Source: Gammaproteobacteria bacterium Ga0077536
Lineage (GTDB): Bacteria > Pseudomonadota > Gammaproteobacteria > Ga0077536
Assembly (NCBI GenBank): GCA_001464935.1
Contig: LNEL01000050.1
Location: forward strand, 1 to 64,000
Direction: 5' to 3'
Length of the DNA: 64,000 bases
How positions within the stretch are numbered: position 1 is the stretch's first letter; each line of letters starts with the position of its first letter. Position numbers and translations under genes: made by a program. Positions 17,503 to 26,485 of the stretch are shown in pieces. The notes under the pieces were generated by a model. That model made no database searches. It saw only the letters and a list, made by a program, of their open reading frames with translations, and was not told the origin of the DNA.

Positions 17503-19596
17503 TCAGAAGCTGACCCGCACGCCGAGCTGTGCGCCGATGCCGGGCGCGGGCACCGTGTCCTTGAGGAAGGACACGTGCCGACGCTGCTCTTCATTGCCGA
17601 GGTTGTAGCCGCGCGCGAAGAACTGCACTTCGCGATCGTCCGGCAGCGGCAGCGCGTACTCGGCGTGGAGACTGACGTCCGTATAGCCGTCAGTCGCGGT
17701 CTCGAGCGCGGACAGCTCGTCCTGCGGGCTGTAGCGGACGGCGGCGAAGCCGGCCGACCAGCGCGCCAGCCGCCACTCGAGCCCGGTGCCGACGCGCAGC
17801 GGCGGGATCCGCGGCACGTTCGCACCGCCGTCGAGTTCGGCGTCGACGCTGTCGAGCCACAGGCGCCAGTCGAGCTGGCCGTAATGATTGTTCATCACTT
17901 CGTACATCGATTCGAGCTCGAAACCCCAGAAGCGCGCATCATCCTGGGTCTGACGCACCAGCAGCAGCGCATCGTCCTCGTCGACGACAACGCCCGTCGC
18001 GCCGAAGTCGGGCTCGACGCGATCGGCGATGCCGTCGCCATTGCCGTCCTGTTCGAGCGCGAAGATATAGTTCCCGATGTCGTTGTAGAACACGCCGGCC
18101 GACCAGCGCCAGCGGCCCTCGGCGCGACGCACGAAGAGATCGATGTTGGTCGAGGTTTCCGTGTCGAGGCCGGCGTCGCCGATCTCGAAAGTGTTGGTCG
18201 CGAGATGAGGCCCGTTGGCGAACAGCTCCTCCAGCGCCGGGGCGCGCTCCGCGCGCGTGACCGCGCCGCCGAACTCGATGTCGGCCTGCAGCCTGTAGCT
18301 GAGGCCACCGGACATCGAGAACACATCGTGCGACACCTCGCGGCCGGTCACTTCGTCCTCGGCCTCGTTGTTCTCGTAGCGCAGCCCGACGTCGACGTGC
18401 ACGGGCCCGAAGTCGGTTTTCTCGACGAGGAACACGGCCACCGAATCCTGCGCCGACTTCGGCACGAAGGCTTCTTCGCCGCGCGCATCGAAGTCGCGGT
18501 TCTGCAGCTGCACGCCGACCACGCCGTCGATGCCCCGCCACTGCTCGTGCAACACCTCGAAGCGGCCTTCCCATTCTTCGTTCAACAGCAGGGTGCCCAC
18601 TTCGCCGGTCGGTTCGAGCTCCTGGTGGGTGTGATCGTTGATACCCCAGCGGGTGCGGATCTCGCGGATGCCCGGCAGCGGCGCGTTGAGGCCGCCCTTG
18701 ATGTCGAAGCGCGTCTGCGCCTGATCGATGCGCACGCCTGCGTTCGGCAGGGGACCCGCGTCGGCTTCCTCTTCGCCTTCGTGCTCATGCGCATGCGCGC
18801 CCGGGACGCCGTAGTTGCGGTCCATGCGGCTGACCGCAAAGCCGAGGAAGCCCCGCTCATCGATGAACGACGCGCCGCCGGTGTAGTTCGCATTGTCGGC
18901 ATCGCTGTTGATGAGCGTGCCCGCAGGTTCGCCGGGATCCGGCACGCGCTCGGCGAAGTTCGGAATGTCGTAGTCGTCGGTCGCGACACGCAGGCCGTCC
19001 AGGTGCAGCGCGAGGTGCGAGCCGATGCCGCCGTCGAGCCTGAACGCGCCGGTGCGGCCGTTGTTGACGGTGTCGTACTGGCCGACGACTTCGCCGTTCC
19101 AGCGTGTCGGCATCACCGAGAGGATGCGATCGTCGACGACGTTGACGAGGCCGCCGCTCGCGCCGCTGCCATACAGCAACGTCGCGGGGCCGCGGAAGAT
19201 CTCGATTTGACGGGCCAGCAGCGGTTCGATCGCCACCGCGTGATCGGGGCTCAGGGTCGACACGTCCATCGTGCCGATACCGTCCCCCAGCACGCGCACG
19301 CGCGCGCCGGTCAGGCCGCGGATCGTCGGGCGCCCCACGTTCGGGCCGAAATCCTGGCTGGTGACGCCGAGCTGATTCGACACGGCCTCGCCGATATTGC
19401 GCAGCGGCTGCCGCTGCAGTGCCTCGCCGCGCAGCACCGTCACCGGCTGCGCGAGATGCGAATCTGCACGGCCGAGCGGATCGGCGGTGACGACGACCTG
19501 CTCGACGGCAGTGGCGTCAGTGGCGGCGGCGGGCGCGGCAGCGACCGCCTGGGTGGAAAGGGCGGCAGCGGCCGCGCAGAACAGGTGTGTACGCAC
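17503..19596 (-). CDS. znuD: TonB-dependent outer-membrane receptor, ZnuD-like (zinc uptake)
   Basis: 697-aa receptor: signal peptide of about 25 residues, then a TonB box (VEQVVVTADPLG), a plug domain with TIRGLTGARVRVLGDGI and GSGASGGLVNVVDDRI, and a beta barrel ending in Phe (RVSF). A His- and acid-rich loop (AHAHEHEGEEEAD, near residue 270) resembles the zinc-gathering loops of ZnuD. The start is GTG at 19596, because AGGAGG lies 8 bases before it; a longer frame reaching 19617 would put this site inside the gene. Last gene of a leftward operon with the ZIP permease and a small protein, next to zur. It should import zinc across the outer membrane. Confidence 0.82.
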   Translation of the reverse strand: MRTHLFCAAAAALSTQAVAAAPAAATDATAVEQVVVTADPLGRADSHLAQPVTVLRGEALQRQPLRNIGEAVSNQLGVTSQDFGPNVGRPTIRGLTGARVRVLGDGIGTMDVSTLSPDHAVAIEPLLARQIEIFRGPATLLYGSGASGGLVNVVDDRILSVMPTRWNGEVVGQYDTVNNGRTGAFRLDGGIGSHLALHLDGLRVATDDYDIPNFAERVPDPGEPAGTLINSDADNANYTGGASFIDERGFLGFAVSRMDRNYGVPGAHAHEHEGEEEADAGPLPNAGVRIDQAQTRFDIKGGLNAPLPGIREIRTRWGINDHTHQELEPTGEVGTLLLNEEWEGRFEVLHEQWRGIDGVVGVQLQNRDFDARGEEAFVPKSAQDSVAVFLVEKTDFGPVHVDVGLRYENNEAEDEVTGREVSHDVFSMSGGLSYRLQADIEFGGAVTRAERAPALEELFANGPHLATNTFEIGDAGLDTETSTNIDLFVRRAEGRWRWSAGVFYNDIGNYIFALEQDGNGDGIADRVEPDFGATGVVVDEDDALLLVRQTQDDARFWGFELESMYEVMNNHYGQLDWRLWLDSVDAELDGGANVPRIPPLRVGTGLEWRLARWSAGFAAVRYSPQDELSALETATDGYTDVSLHAEYALPLPDDREVQFFARGYNLGNEEQRRHVSFLKDTVPAPGIGAQLGVRVSF

Positions 19597-19665
19597 GATG
19601 GAATCCTCCTGAAACACGACATGACGGGGCCGACGCGAGCGCCGGCCAGGCTTTTCAGCGGGCCG

Positions 19666-19959
19666 TCAGAGCGGAGGAGCGCGAGCCTGGTACTGCGCCG
19701 AAGGCGCGGCGGAGATTTCAACGGTGACGCGAATCGCGGGCGCCGCGCATGGCACCTGTACGGCGACGGCGAGCGGTGCCGCCGCCAGCGCGGTCGCGCC
19801 GTGTGCGGTCAGGCAGATGTCGCAGGTCTCATTGTCCTGATGCGCGGCCAGCGCGTACTCGTGCCACAGGCTCGCCGAGGTGACGAGCAGCAGCAGCGCC
19901 ACGAGCAGGCCATGTGCCCGTGCTGCGCGTCGCATGGTGCCGGTGCCGTCAGTGCGCAT
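19666..19959 (-). CDS. Small membrane-anchored DUF2946-like protein of the zinc operon
   Basis: 97-aa protein with one hydrophobic segment (LLVALLLLVTSASLW) near the N-terminus, followed by HEYALAAHQ and NETCDICLTAHG. The Cys-X2-Cys and three nearby His could bind a metal in the periplasm; this His/CxxC layout recalls DUF2946 proteins often found next to metal uptake genes. ATG at 19959 overlaps the ZIP permease stop by 11 bases, suggesting coupled translation; a second ATG at 19935 is possible. The TonB receptor follows. A role in periplasmic zinc handling is inference. Confidence 0.65.
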   Translation of the reverse strand: MRTDGTGTMRRAARAHGLLVALLLLVTSASLWHEYALAAHQDNETCDICLTAHGATALAAAPLAVAVQVPCAAPAIRVTVEISAAPSAQYQARAPPL

Positions 19960-20728
19960 GGAACAGGCCGATCAGCAGCATGCCGGCGATGATGAAGGCG
20001 ACTTGGGCAAGCGTCTCGTGCAGCTTGACGCCGCGATGCAGGCTCGGGATCAGGTCAGCCACGGCGATGTAGATGAAGCTCGCAGCGGTGAACGCAATGA
20101 TATAGGCCAGGTACTGCTCGATCAGCGGGAGATTCCACCAGGCGAGCAGGGCACCGAACACCATGGCGAGACTGGAAATACCGTTCCACAGAAAGGTGCG
20201 CAGGCGCGAGAAACCGCTCTCCAGCAGAATCGCGAAATCGCCGAGTTCCTGCGGGATCTCATGCGTGATCATCGCCAGCGCGGCAACCACGCCGAGATCG
20301 AAATCGGTGACGAAGACCGCCGTCAGCAGCACGCCGTCGAGAAAATTGTGAAACGTGTCGCCGACCAGCACGAGCGGCCCGGCGGTCTTGTGATGATGCA
20401 GGTCGTGGCCGTGCCCGTCGACGTTGTGGACGTGGCGCCAGATCAGGGCCTTCTCCAGCACGAAGAACAGGAAGATGCCCACGAGCACCGTCGTCATCAC
20501 CGCGTGCGGCCCCTGCGCCGAGTGGAGTTCGAGCGCCTCGGGCAGGAGATCCATGAAGGTCACCCCGAGCAGGGTGCCGGTGGCGAGACTGATCAGGTGC
20601 GCGACCGTGCGCTGACGCAGCCGTGCCGGCAGCAGCAGATACGCGGCGCCCGCGGCCAGGCTCAGCACGGAGCCGAGCAGCGCGAAGCCGAGTATCCAGT
20701 AGAGCAGTGTCGGGTCTTGAGCTTGCAT
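19949..20728 (-). CDS. ZIP-family zinc/divalent metal transporter
   Basis: 259-aa inner-membrane permease with about eight helices. The two metal-site helices are visible: HNFLDG at residues 127-132 (TM4) and HEIPQELGD at 156-164 (TM5), the classic ZIP signatures. The cytoplasmic loop between TM3 and TM4 is His-rich (residues 99-113: HVHNVDGHGHDLHHH), as in other ZIPs. It moves Zn2+ or similar ions into the cytoplasm. It is the first gene of the leftward zinc operon, and its upstream region shares the candidate Zur site with the divergent zur gene. Confidence 0.88.
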   Translation of the reverse strand: MQAQDPTLLYWILGFALLGSVLSLAAGAAYLLLPARLRQRTVAHLISLATGTLLGVTFMDLLPEALELHSAQGPHAVMTTVLVGIFLFFVLEKALIWRHVHNVDGHGHDLHHHKTAGPLVLVGDTFHNFLDGVLLTAVFVTDFDLGVVAALAMITHEIPQELGDFAILLESGFSRLRTFLWNGISSLAMVFGALLAWWNLPLIEQYLAYIIAFTAASFIYIAVADLIPSLHRGVKLHETLAQVAFIIAGMLLIGLFHAH

Positions 20729-20791
20729 GCTGGCGCGGCGCCGACGGACCGGGGCGCGTGACTGATCGTGGACCGGGAGTAAGCTTGTTAG

Positions 20792-20811
20792 ATGATAACA
20801 TCAAATATCAT
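20792..20811. promoter_or_regulatory. Candidate Zur operator between the ZIP gene and zur
   Basis: ATGATA and TATCAT form inverted arms around an 8-base spacer, and the symmetry continues outward as TTAG and CTAA with one extra base. The site is AT-rich in a GC-rich genome and lies between the two divergent genes, where a Fur-family repressor would control both. Binding is not shown. Confidence 0.5.
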
Positions 20812-20885
20812 GCTAATTATCCCGGCTGTCATTCGTGCGTACAGCGCCGTGGCGCCGAGCCGCCCTGGCAGGAGGTAAACCTTCG

Positions 20886-21431
20886 ATGACGACCAGCAAA
20901 CCGGACGCAACAGTGCTCCGCACCTTTGCCCCCGAACGCCACGATCACCGGCGCTGCGTGTCGACCGCGCTCAGCAAGGCCGATGCCGCCTGCACGGCGT
21001 CGGGGCTGCGCCTGACGCCGCTGCGTCGTCGCGTGCTCGAACTGGTGTGGGGCAGCCACACGCCGGTCAAGGCCTATGATCTCCTTGCGATCCTCGGCCG
21101 CGAGCGCCACCAGGCCGCGCCGCCGACGGTCTATCGTGCGCTCGACTTCCTGCAGGAGGCCGGCCTCGTCCACCGGCTCGCGTCGATGAACGCGTTCGTC
21201 GGCTGCGGCGAACCCGGCGGCACCCACGCTGGCCAGTTTCTGATCTGCTCCGGTTGCGGCACGGTCGCCGAACTCGCAGAACCCGGCCTGTCGAAGACCA
21301 TCGCCGCCAGCGCCGAGCGCCTGGGTTTCGAAGTGGTGCGCGAAACCATCGAAATCGAAGGCGTGTGCGCCGACTGTCGGCGCAGCAAACCGCGCACCGG
21401 GCGGGGCGCCGCGTCGACGGCCGCCAAATGA
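20886..21431 (+). CDS. zur: Fur-family transcriptional regulator, probable Zur
   Basis: 181-aa Fur-family repressor. The winged helix is LTPLRRRVLELVWGSHTPVKAYDLL followed by PPTVYRALDFLQEAGLVHRL (recognition helix), and the dimer domain has two CxxC pairs, CSGCG and CADC, that hold structural zinc. The N-terminus has an extra His/Cys stretch (ERHDHRRC). I start at ATG 20886 because GGAGG lies 10 bases upstream; a longer frame opens at 20835. The neighbours are a ZIP permease and a ZnuD-like receptor, so zinc is the expected corepressor. Its last bases overlap the isomerase start (ATGA). Confidence 0.85.
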   Translation: MTTSKPDATVLRTFAPERHDHRRCVSTALSKADAACTASGLRLTPLRRRVLELVWGSHTPVKAYDLLAILGRERHQAAPPTVYRALDFLQEAGLVHRLASMNAFVGCGEPGGTHAGQFLICSGCGTVAELAEPGLSKTIAASAERLGFEVVRETIEIEGVCADCRRSKPRTGRGAASTAAK

Positions 21432-22249
21432 GCGCGGCGTCCTTCGAGTACTTCGTCGTCGAGGTCGCGGCCGGGGTGGCGCAGATTGCCTTCAACCGCC
21501 CCGACCGCGCCAACGCGCTGCATCTCGCCATGTGGCATGAACTCGGCGCTGTCCTGCGGCACGTCGACGCCGATCCGGCGGTGCGCGTCGTCGTGCTGAG
21601 CGGCCGTGGTCGCCATTTCACGGCGGGCATCGACCTGGCGTGCCTGCAGGACCTCGTGCGCGAGGCCGGAACGCACACGGCCGGCCGTCGCGAAGAGGTC
21701 CTGTACGCCAAGATTGTGGAGTTGCAGGCGACGGTGTCGGCGATCGAGCAGTGCCGCAAGCCCGTGATCGCCGCGATCCACGGCGCCTGCATCGGCGGCG
21801 GCATCGATATCGCGAGCGCCTGCGACCTGCGTTATGCGAGCGCGGATGCACGTTTCTCGGTCAAGGAGATCGATGTCGCGATCGTCGCCGATCTCGGCAC
21901 GCTGCAACGATTGCCGCGCATCGTCGGCGACGGTGTCGCGCGCGAGTTGATCTACACGGCGCGTGAATTCGATGCCGCGGAGGCCGCGCGCATCGGTTTC
22001 CTGAGCGGTGTGGAAGCCGATCGGGCGGCGCTGGATCAGCGCGTCAGCGCCGTGGCGTCCGTCATCGCCGCGAAGTCGCCGCTGGCCGTGCGCGGCATCA
22101 AGGACGTGCTCAACTACAGCCGCGAACACGGCATTGCCGACGGGCTCGCGCGCGTCGCCGCGGTGAACGCCACGCTGCTGCAGGCACCGGATGTGGCGGA
22201 GGCCGCGGCGGCCCTGCGCGGGAAACGCGTGGCGCGCTTCGACGATTGA
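21428..22249 (+). CDS. Enoyl-CoA hydratase/isomerase family, probable delta3,5-delta2,4-dienoyl-CoA isomerase
   Basis: 273-aa crotonase-fold enzyme. The oxyanion stretch is GACIGGGIDIASACDLRYAS. The segment SVKEIDVAIVADLGTLQRLP closely follows the ECH1 signature, with the acidic residues used to shift two double bonds in 3,5-dienoyl-CoA, so I prefer dienoyl-CoA isomerase over plain hydratase. Start ATG at 21428 overlaps the zur stop by four bases. It would serve beta-oxidation of unsaturated fatty acids. Why it is coupled to zur is not obvious. Confidence 0.82.
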   Translation: MSAASFEYFVVEVAAGVAQIAFNRPDRANALHLAMWHELGAVLRHVDADPAVRVVVLSGRGRHFTAGIDLACLQDLVREAGTHTAGRREEVLYAKIVELQATVSAIEQCRKPVIAAIHGACIGGGIDIASACDLRYASADARFSVKEIDVAIVADLGTLQRLPRIVGDGVARELIYTAREFDAAEAARIGFLSGVEADRAALDQRVSAVASVIAAKSPLAVRGIKDVLNYSREHGIADGLARVAAVNATLLQAPDVAEAAAALRGKRVARFDD

Positions 22250-22272
22250 ACACCGCGTCGGGCGCGTCCCGC

Positions 22273-23457
22273 ATGAGCGATCGCGCGCTGCTGTGGCTCG
22301 TGGCCGGCTTTCTGAGCCTGCAACCGCTGTCGACCGATCTCTACCTCGGATCGCTGCCACACCTGGCGCGCTACTTCGGCGTCGCCGCGTCCGCGGCGCA
22401 GGCCACCCTGACTCTCTTCGTGATTGGTTTTGGCCTCGCCCAGCTCGTCGCCGGCCCGCTGTCCGATCGCTACGGGCGGCGGCCGGTCGCGCTCGGCGGC
22501 TGCGCGCTGTACACCGGCGCGAGCGCGCTGTGCGCCCTGGCGCCGTCGATGCCGCTGCTGCTGGCGGGCCGGCTGTGGCAGGCGCTCGGCTGCTGCTGCG
22601 TGATCGTCGCCGCGCGCACCGTCATTCGCGATCGCTATGCGCCGGCTGCCGGCGCCGCGGTGATCGCGCGGGCCAGCACGATGCTGGCCTTCGTGCCGCT
22701 GGTCGGACCGGTCATCGGCGGCTACCTGCAGGTGGGATTCGGCTGGCGCGCGGCGTTCGTCGTGCACGCCGCTTTCGCCGCGCTGCTGTGGGCGGCCAGC
22801 CTGCGCTGGCTCACCGAAACACACGCGACACCGGACCGCGGCGCGCTGGCTCCCGGGCGCGTGCTCGCCACCTATGCCGGCGTCGCCGCGACCCCGGCGT
22901 TCTGGGCTTACGCTTTGCCCGGGGCGCTCACCTACGCCGCCATCTTCGTGTTCATCGCCGGCTCGTCATTTGCGTTCATCGAGGTCCTGCGGATGCCGAC
23001 CGAACGTTACGGCCTGTGTTTCGCACTCGCGGTGTGCGGCTACCTGCTCGGCACGCTCACCTGTCGCCGCCTGCTGACGACGCACGGACTGCCTTGTGTG
23101 CTGCGCCTGGGCACGACGCTGACCGCTGGCGGCGGCGGCGGGCTGTGCGTCGCGGTGTATGCGGGCGTGGCGCACTGGGCGTTGCTGCTCGCTGCGCAGT
23201 TCATCGTGATGTTCGCGCACGGGCTCAACCAGCCGTGCGCCATGGCCGGCGTGGTTGCGCCGTTCGCGGCCCGCGCGGGCGCCGCGGCCGGCCTGTTCGG
23301 CTTCCTGACGATGAGCGCGGCGCTGGCCGTCGGCACGGCGCTGGGCCTGCTGCACGATGACACGCTGCGGCCGCTGGCACTGCTGGCGGCGGTGGTCGGC
23401 GGACTCGCTTTCGCCGCTGGCCACCTGCCGCGGGAGCCCCGTTCGACGCCCCGCTGA
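22273..23457 (+). CDS. Bcr/CflA-type MFS drug efflux transporter
   Basis: 394-aa MFS permease with about 12 helices. The N-terminal LQPLSTDLYLGSLPHLARYF and motif A GPLSDRYGRRPVALGG match Bcr/CflA drug-proton antiporters (bicyclomycin, chloramphenicol families). Motif C-like glycine and proline residues appear in TM5 (FVPLVGPVIGGYLQ). ATG at 22273 lies 23 bases after the isomerase stop; a TTG at 22246 overlapping that stop is an alternative. The exported compound is unknown. Confidence 0.82.
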   Translation: MSDRALLWLVAGFLSLQPLSTDLYLGSLPHLARYFGVAASAAQATLTLFVIGFGLAQLVAGPLSDRYGRRPVALGGCALYTGASALCALAPSMPLLLAGRLWQALGCCCVIVAARTVIRDRYAPAAGAAVIARASTMLAFVPLVGPVIGGYLQVGFGWRAAFVVHAAFAALLWAASLRWLTETHATPDRGALAPGRVLATYAGVAATPAFWAYALPGALTYAAIFVFIAGSSFAFIEVLRMPTERYGLCFALAVCGYLLGTLTCRRLLTTHGLPCVLRLGTTLTAGGGGGLCVAVYAGVAHWALLLAAQFIVMFAHGLNQPCAMAGVVAPFAARAGAAAGLFGFLTMSAALAVGTALGLLHDDTLRPLALLAAVVGGLAFAAGHLPREPRSTPR

Positions 23458-23538
23458 GCGCGTCTGCCACCCTCAAGTCGGGGCGCTCGCGAGCCGCTAC
23501 TGTGCGTCAGGGTGTTACGACAAGGTTCAGACTCAGAA

Positions 23539-25167
23539 ATGAAGATTTTCAGCGATTTAAGCATTGGTACGAAGCTCGCTTCGAGCTTCGCCGTTCTATG
23601 TGCGCTCATTCTGCTGTGCGGCCTCACCGGCTGGTACGGCACCCAGCGGCTCGCCGACGGGCTGGCGGTGGTGACGGGCCCCGCGTGGACCGCCGCCGAT
23701 GACAGCATGGAGATTCAAATCGACTTGCAGCGCGAGGTGCTGGCCGTGCACGCGATGCTCGATCCGGCGCGCGATGCAGGTGAGGCCGGCCGTGAATTCG
23801 ACACCGCGTCCGCGCGCGCCGCCGAACGCGTCACCGCGCTGACGGGATCCGCGGTCCTGCCGGCCGAGGTCATCAAAGACTTCCGCGATCGCCACGCGGC
23901 CTATGTCAGTGCGCGCGATCGCATGCTGGGTTCGCACCGGTCGATCATCACCACGCCCGAGGACCTCGCGCTGCTGCGCGCCGGGTTCGACGCCGCCAGC
24001 CGCGAGGTGCTGCAGAGCCTGACGCAGGTCGAACAGGCCGCTGACGCGCACGTCGCGGAACTGACCGCGCCCGTCGCCGGCCTGCGCCAGACCGTCACGA
24101 CCACGATCGCTGTCACCACCGTCATCGGGCTGCTCATCGGCGGCGTGTTCGCCGCCCTGGCGGTCGCCACGATCGCCCGGCCACTGTGCGCCATCACCCG
24201 GCACCTGCAGCAGATCGCTTCGGCCGAAGCCACGCTCGATGCGCGCCTGCCCGAGACGGGCGGCGATGAAGTCGGCGACCTCGCGCGCGCCTTCAACCAG
24301 TTCGTCGGTCGCCTGAAGGGCTTGATCGTCGAAGTGTCCGCGCTCAGCGCCGACGTCGCCTCCGCGAGTGCGGCGCTGTCCGGCGCCACCGGTTCGCTGA
24401 ACGCGCAGGTCGGCACCCAGCAGACGCAGGCCGATCACATCGCGACCGCGCTGACGGAACTCGCCGCGAGCGCTCAGTCCGTCGCCGACAACACCTCGAT
24501 CGCCAACGAGGCCTCGAGCCGCTCGCAGGACTGTGCCGCGCGTGGCCAGGATGTGCTCGGCACGGTGGTCCGCTCGATTTCGGCGCTCGCCGACGACGTG
24601 CAGAACGCGACCGCCGCGATTCTCGACCTCGAACGCAACAGCGGTGACATCGGCCGCGTGCTCGAGGTGATCCGCGCGATTGCCGACCAGACCAACCTGC
24701 TGGCGCTGAATGCCGCGATCGAAGCGGCGCGCGCCGGCGAACAGGGTCGCGGCTTCGCGGTCGTCGCCGACGAAGTGCGCACGCTCGCCCAGCGCACCGG
24801 CGAGTCCACTGCGGAAATCCACCAGATGATCGATGGGCTGCAGAGTGCGATCCGGCGCGTGTCGAGCTCGATGGAGCAGAGCCGCGAACAGGCGATGTCG
24901 ATGACCAGCAAGGCGCACGAGGCCGAGGACGTGCTGTCGGCGATTGGCGAAGCCGTGCGTCAGAGTCAGCGCCTGAACCTGGAAATCGTCGGCGCCACCG
25001 ACGAACAGCGCAATGTCGCGTCCAGCGTGCAGCAGACTGTGATGACGATGCACGGTCATATCGTCAGCACGGCGTCCGCGGCCGAGGACTCGGCGCGGTC
25101 GGCGTCACAGTTGCGCGACCTCGCGCAGCGCCTGCAACGCAGCCTCGGCGTGTTCCGCGTCGCCTGA
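23539..25167 (+). CDS. Methyl-accepting chemotaxis protein
   Basis: 542-aa chemoreceptor. TM1 is at about residues 15-33 ([18 protein letters not shown]), then a periplasmic four-helix-bundle sensor of about 150 residues, TM2 near 190-210 ([20 protein letters not shown]), a HAMP domain, and the cytoplasmic signalling domain with the hairpin tip around [20 protein letters not shown]. No C-terminal CheR-docking pentapeptide. Start ATG 23539 is chosen over a frame opening at 23512 because it gives a standard short cytoplasmic leader. The ligand is not predictable. No che genes are adjacent. Confidence 0.88.
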   Translation: MKIFSDLSIGTKLASSFAVLCALILLCGLTGWYGTQRLADGLAVVTGPAWTAADDSMEIQIDLQREVLAVHAMLDPARDAGEAGREFDTASARAAERVTALTGSAVLPAEVIKDFRDRHAAYVSARDRMLGSHRSIITTPEDLALLRAGFDAASREVLQSLTQVEQAADAHVAELTAPVAGLRQTVTTTIAVTTVIGLLIGGVFAALAVATIARPLCAITRHLQQIASAEATLDARLPETGGDEVGDLARAFNQFVGRLKGLIVEVSALSADVASASAALSGATGSLNAQVGTQQTQADHIATALTELAASAQSVADNTSIANEASSRSQDCAARGQDVLGTVVRSISALADDVQNATAAILDLERNSGDIGRVLEVIRAIADQTNLLALNAAIEAARAGEQGRGFAVVADEVRTLAQRTGESTAEIHQMIDGLQSAIRRVSSSMEQSREQAMSMTSKAHEAEDVLSAIGEAVRQSQRLNLEIVGATDEQRNVASSVQQTVMTMHGHIVSTASAAEDSARSASQLRDLAQRLQRSLGVFRVA

Positions 25168-25265
25168 CGGGCGGCGGAGCGATTGACCCGGCGCGACAGA
25201 CGCCGGAGACTGGCGATGCCGGCGGGTTTGCCGGCATCCCGTCCCGGAGGCTCTGGTTCCGCGCC

Positions 25266-25601
25266 ATGCACAAGTTCGTGGCCGGTGCGCTGCTGTTGGC
25301 GATGACAGGCGGTGCGCAGGCGAATTTTCTCGATGGCAATGAGTTGCGGGCGCGCTGCGAATCGCGCCGCCCCGACTTCGTCAACACCTGTCTCGGTTAC
25401 CTGACGGGCGTCGCCGACAGCGATGACGCGGCGCCGTCGTGGCGTCTCGCGAAATCGCTGTTCTGTCTGCCCCGCGGCATCACGGCGAATGAACTGCGCA
25501 GCACGCTGCTGGGCTATCTGCGCGAGCACCCCGAAGAGGAAGATCTGAACGCGGCGATACTCGTCGGCAACGCGTTCATCTCGTCCTGGCCCTGCGACTG
25601 A
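25266..25601 (+). CDS. Rap1a/Tai-domain exported protein
   Basis: 111-aa protein with a signal peptide (residues 1-19, cleaving after AQA) and a mature domain holding four Cys (CESRRPDFVNTC, FCLPRG, WPCD) plus the motif CLGYLTGVAD. This matches the Rap1a/Tai4 domain, known both as type VI secretion immunity proteins and as housekeeping periplasmic proteins. No effector gene is adjacent, so an immunity role cannot be claimed. CGGAGG lies about 14 bases before the ATG. Confidence 0.7.
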   Translation: MHKFVAGALLLAMTGGAQANFLDGNELRARCESRRPDFVNTCLGYLTGVADSDDAAPSWRLAKSLFCLPRGITANELRSTLLGYLREHPEEEDLNAAILVGNAFISSWPCD

Positions 25602-25681
25602 AGCGGCTGCGTCGCCGCCGCCCGCCGTGGGATACTGCGCATGCGCGCGGCATGCCGCCGGCGTGCGCAGAGCGAGGCCAG

Positions 25682-26449
25682 ATGACGCAATCCTTCACCG
25701 ACCATTTCGGACGCCAGGCTGCGGACTACGCACGCTTTCGTCCGGCCTACCCGGCGGCGCTGTTCGACCATCTCGCGCAGCTCGCACCGCGCCGCGCGCT
25801 GGCCTGGGACTGCGCCTGCGGCAATGGCCAGGCCACCGTGCCGCTGGCCGCCCGTTTCGACCACGTGATCGGCACCGATGCCAGTGCCGGCCAGCTCGCG
25901 CAGGCGCCGCGCCTGCCCAACGTCGAATGGCGCCTGGCGCCCGCCGAGGCCAGTGGACTCGACGCGGCGAGCGTCGATCTGGTGACGGTGGCCCAGGCGC
26001 TGCACTGGCTGCCGCTTGCCGCGTTCCACGCCGAAGTCGCCCGCGTGCTGCGCCCGGGCGGCGTGTTCGCCGTCGTGTTCTACGGCAAGCTGCTCGTCGA
26101 CGCACCGGCCGTCGATGATCTCGTCCAGCAATATTACGAAGACATCGTCGGCCCGTACTGGCCACCTGAACGTCGGCATCTCGAGGAGGCCTATCGCGGT
26201 CTGCCGTTTCCATACCCGGCGCTGGCGGCGCCGACGATCGCGATGGCGGTCGACTGGAGCGCGACCGATCTCCTCGGCTACCTGCGCAGCTGGTCGGCGA
26301 CGGCGGCGTTCATCACCGCGCGCGGCTACGATCCGGTCAATGCGCTGGCGCCGGTGCTGGCCCGCGCATGGCCGGCCGCCGAGTCCACGATCAACGTCCG
26401 CTGGCCGCTGTGCGTGACGGCCGGCCGCAAACCGGCAGCCGCCCCCTGA
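25682..26449 (+). CDS. Class I SAM-dependent methyltransferase
   Basis: 255-aa methyltransferase of the Methyltransf_11/25 type. It starts TDHFGRQAADYARFRPAYP, the SAM loop is WDCACGNGQATVPLA, and motif IV is VTVAQALHW. This pattern occurs in trans-aconitate and yeast Crg1/Tmt1-like methyltransferases. ATG at 25682 is preferred to the frame start at 25652 because GCGAGG precedes it at good spacing. Substrate unknown. Possibly cotranscribed with the DUF1993 gene 36 bases downstream. Confidence 0.78.
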   Translation: MTQSFTDHFGRQAADYARFRPAYPAALFDHLAQLAPRRALAWDCACGNGQATVPLAARFDHVIGTDASAGQLAQAPRLPNVEWRLAPAEASGLDAASVDLVTVAQALHWLPLAAFHAEVARVLRPGGVFAVVFYGKLLVDAPAVDDLVQQYYEDIVGPYWPPERRHLEEAYRGLPFPYPALAAPTIAMAVDWSATDLLGYLRSWSATAAFITARGYDPVNALAPVLARAWPAAESTINVRWPLCVTAGRKPAAAP

Positions 26450-26485
26450 ACCCGAATGACGATCCCGAACCTGGAGCAATGATTC

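Noticed and set aside
17575..19992. 805-aa frame antisense to the TonB receptor
   Set aside because: Spans the whole receptor and the small zinc-operon gene on the other strand; no motifs of its own.
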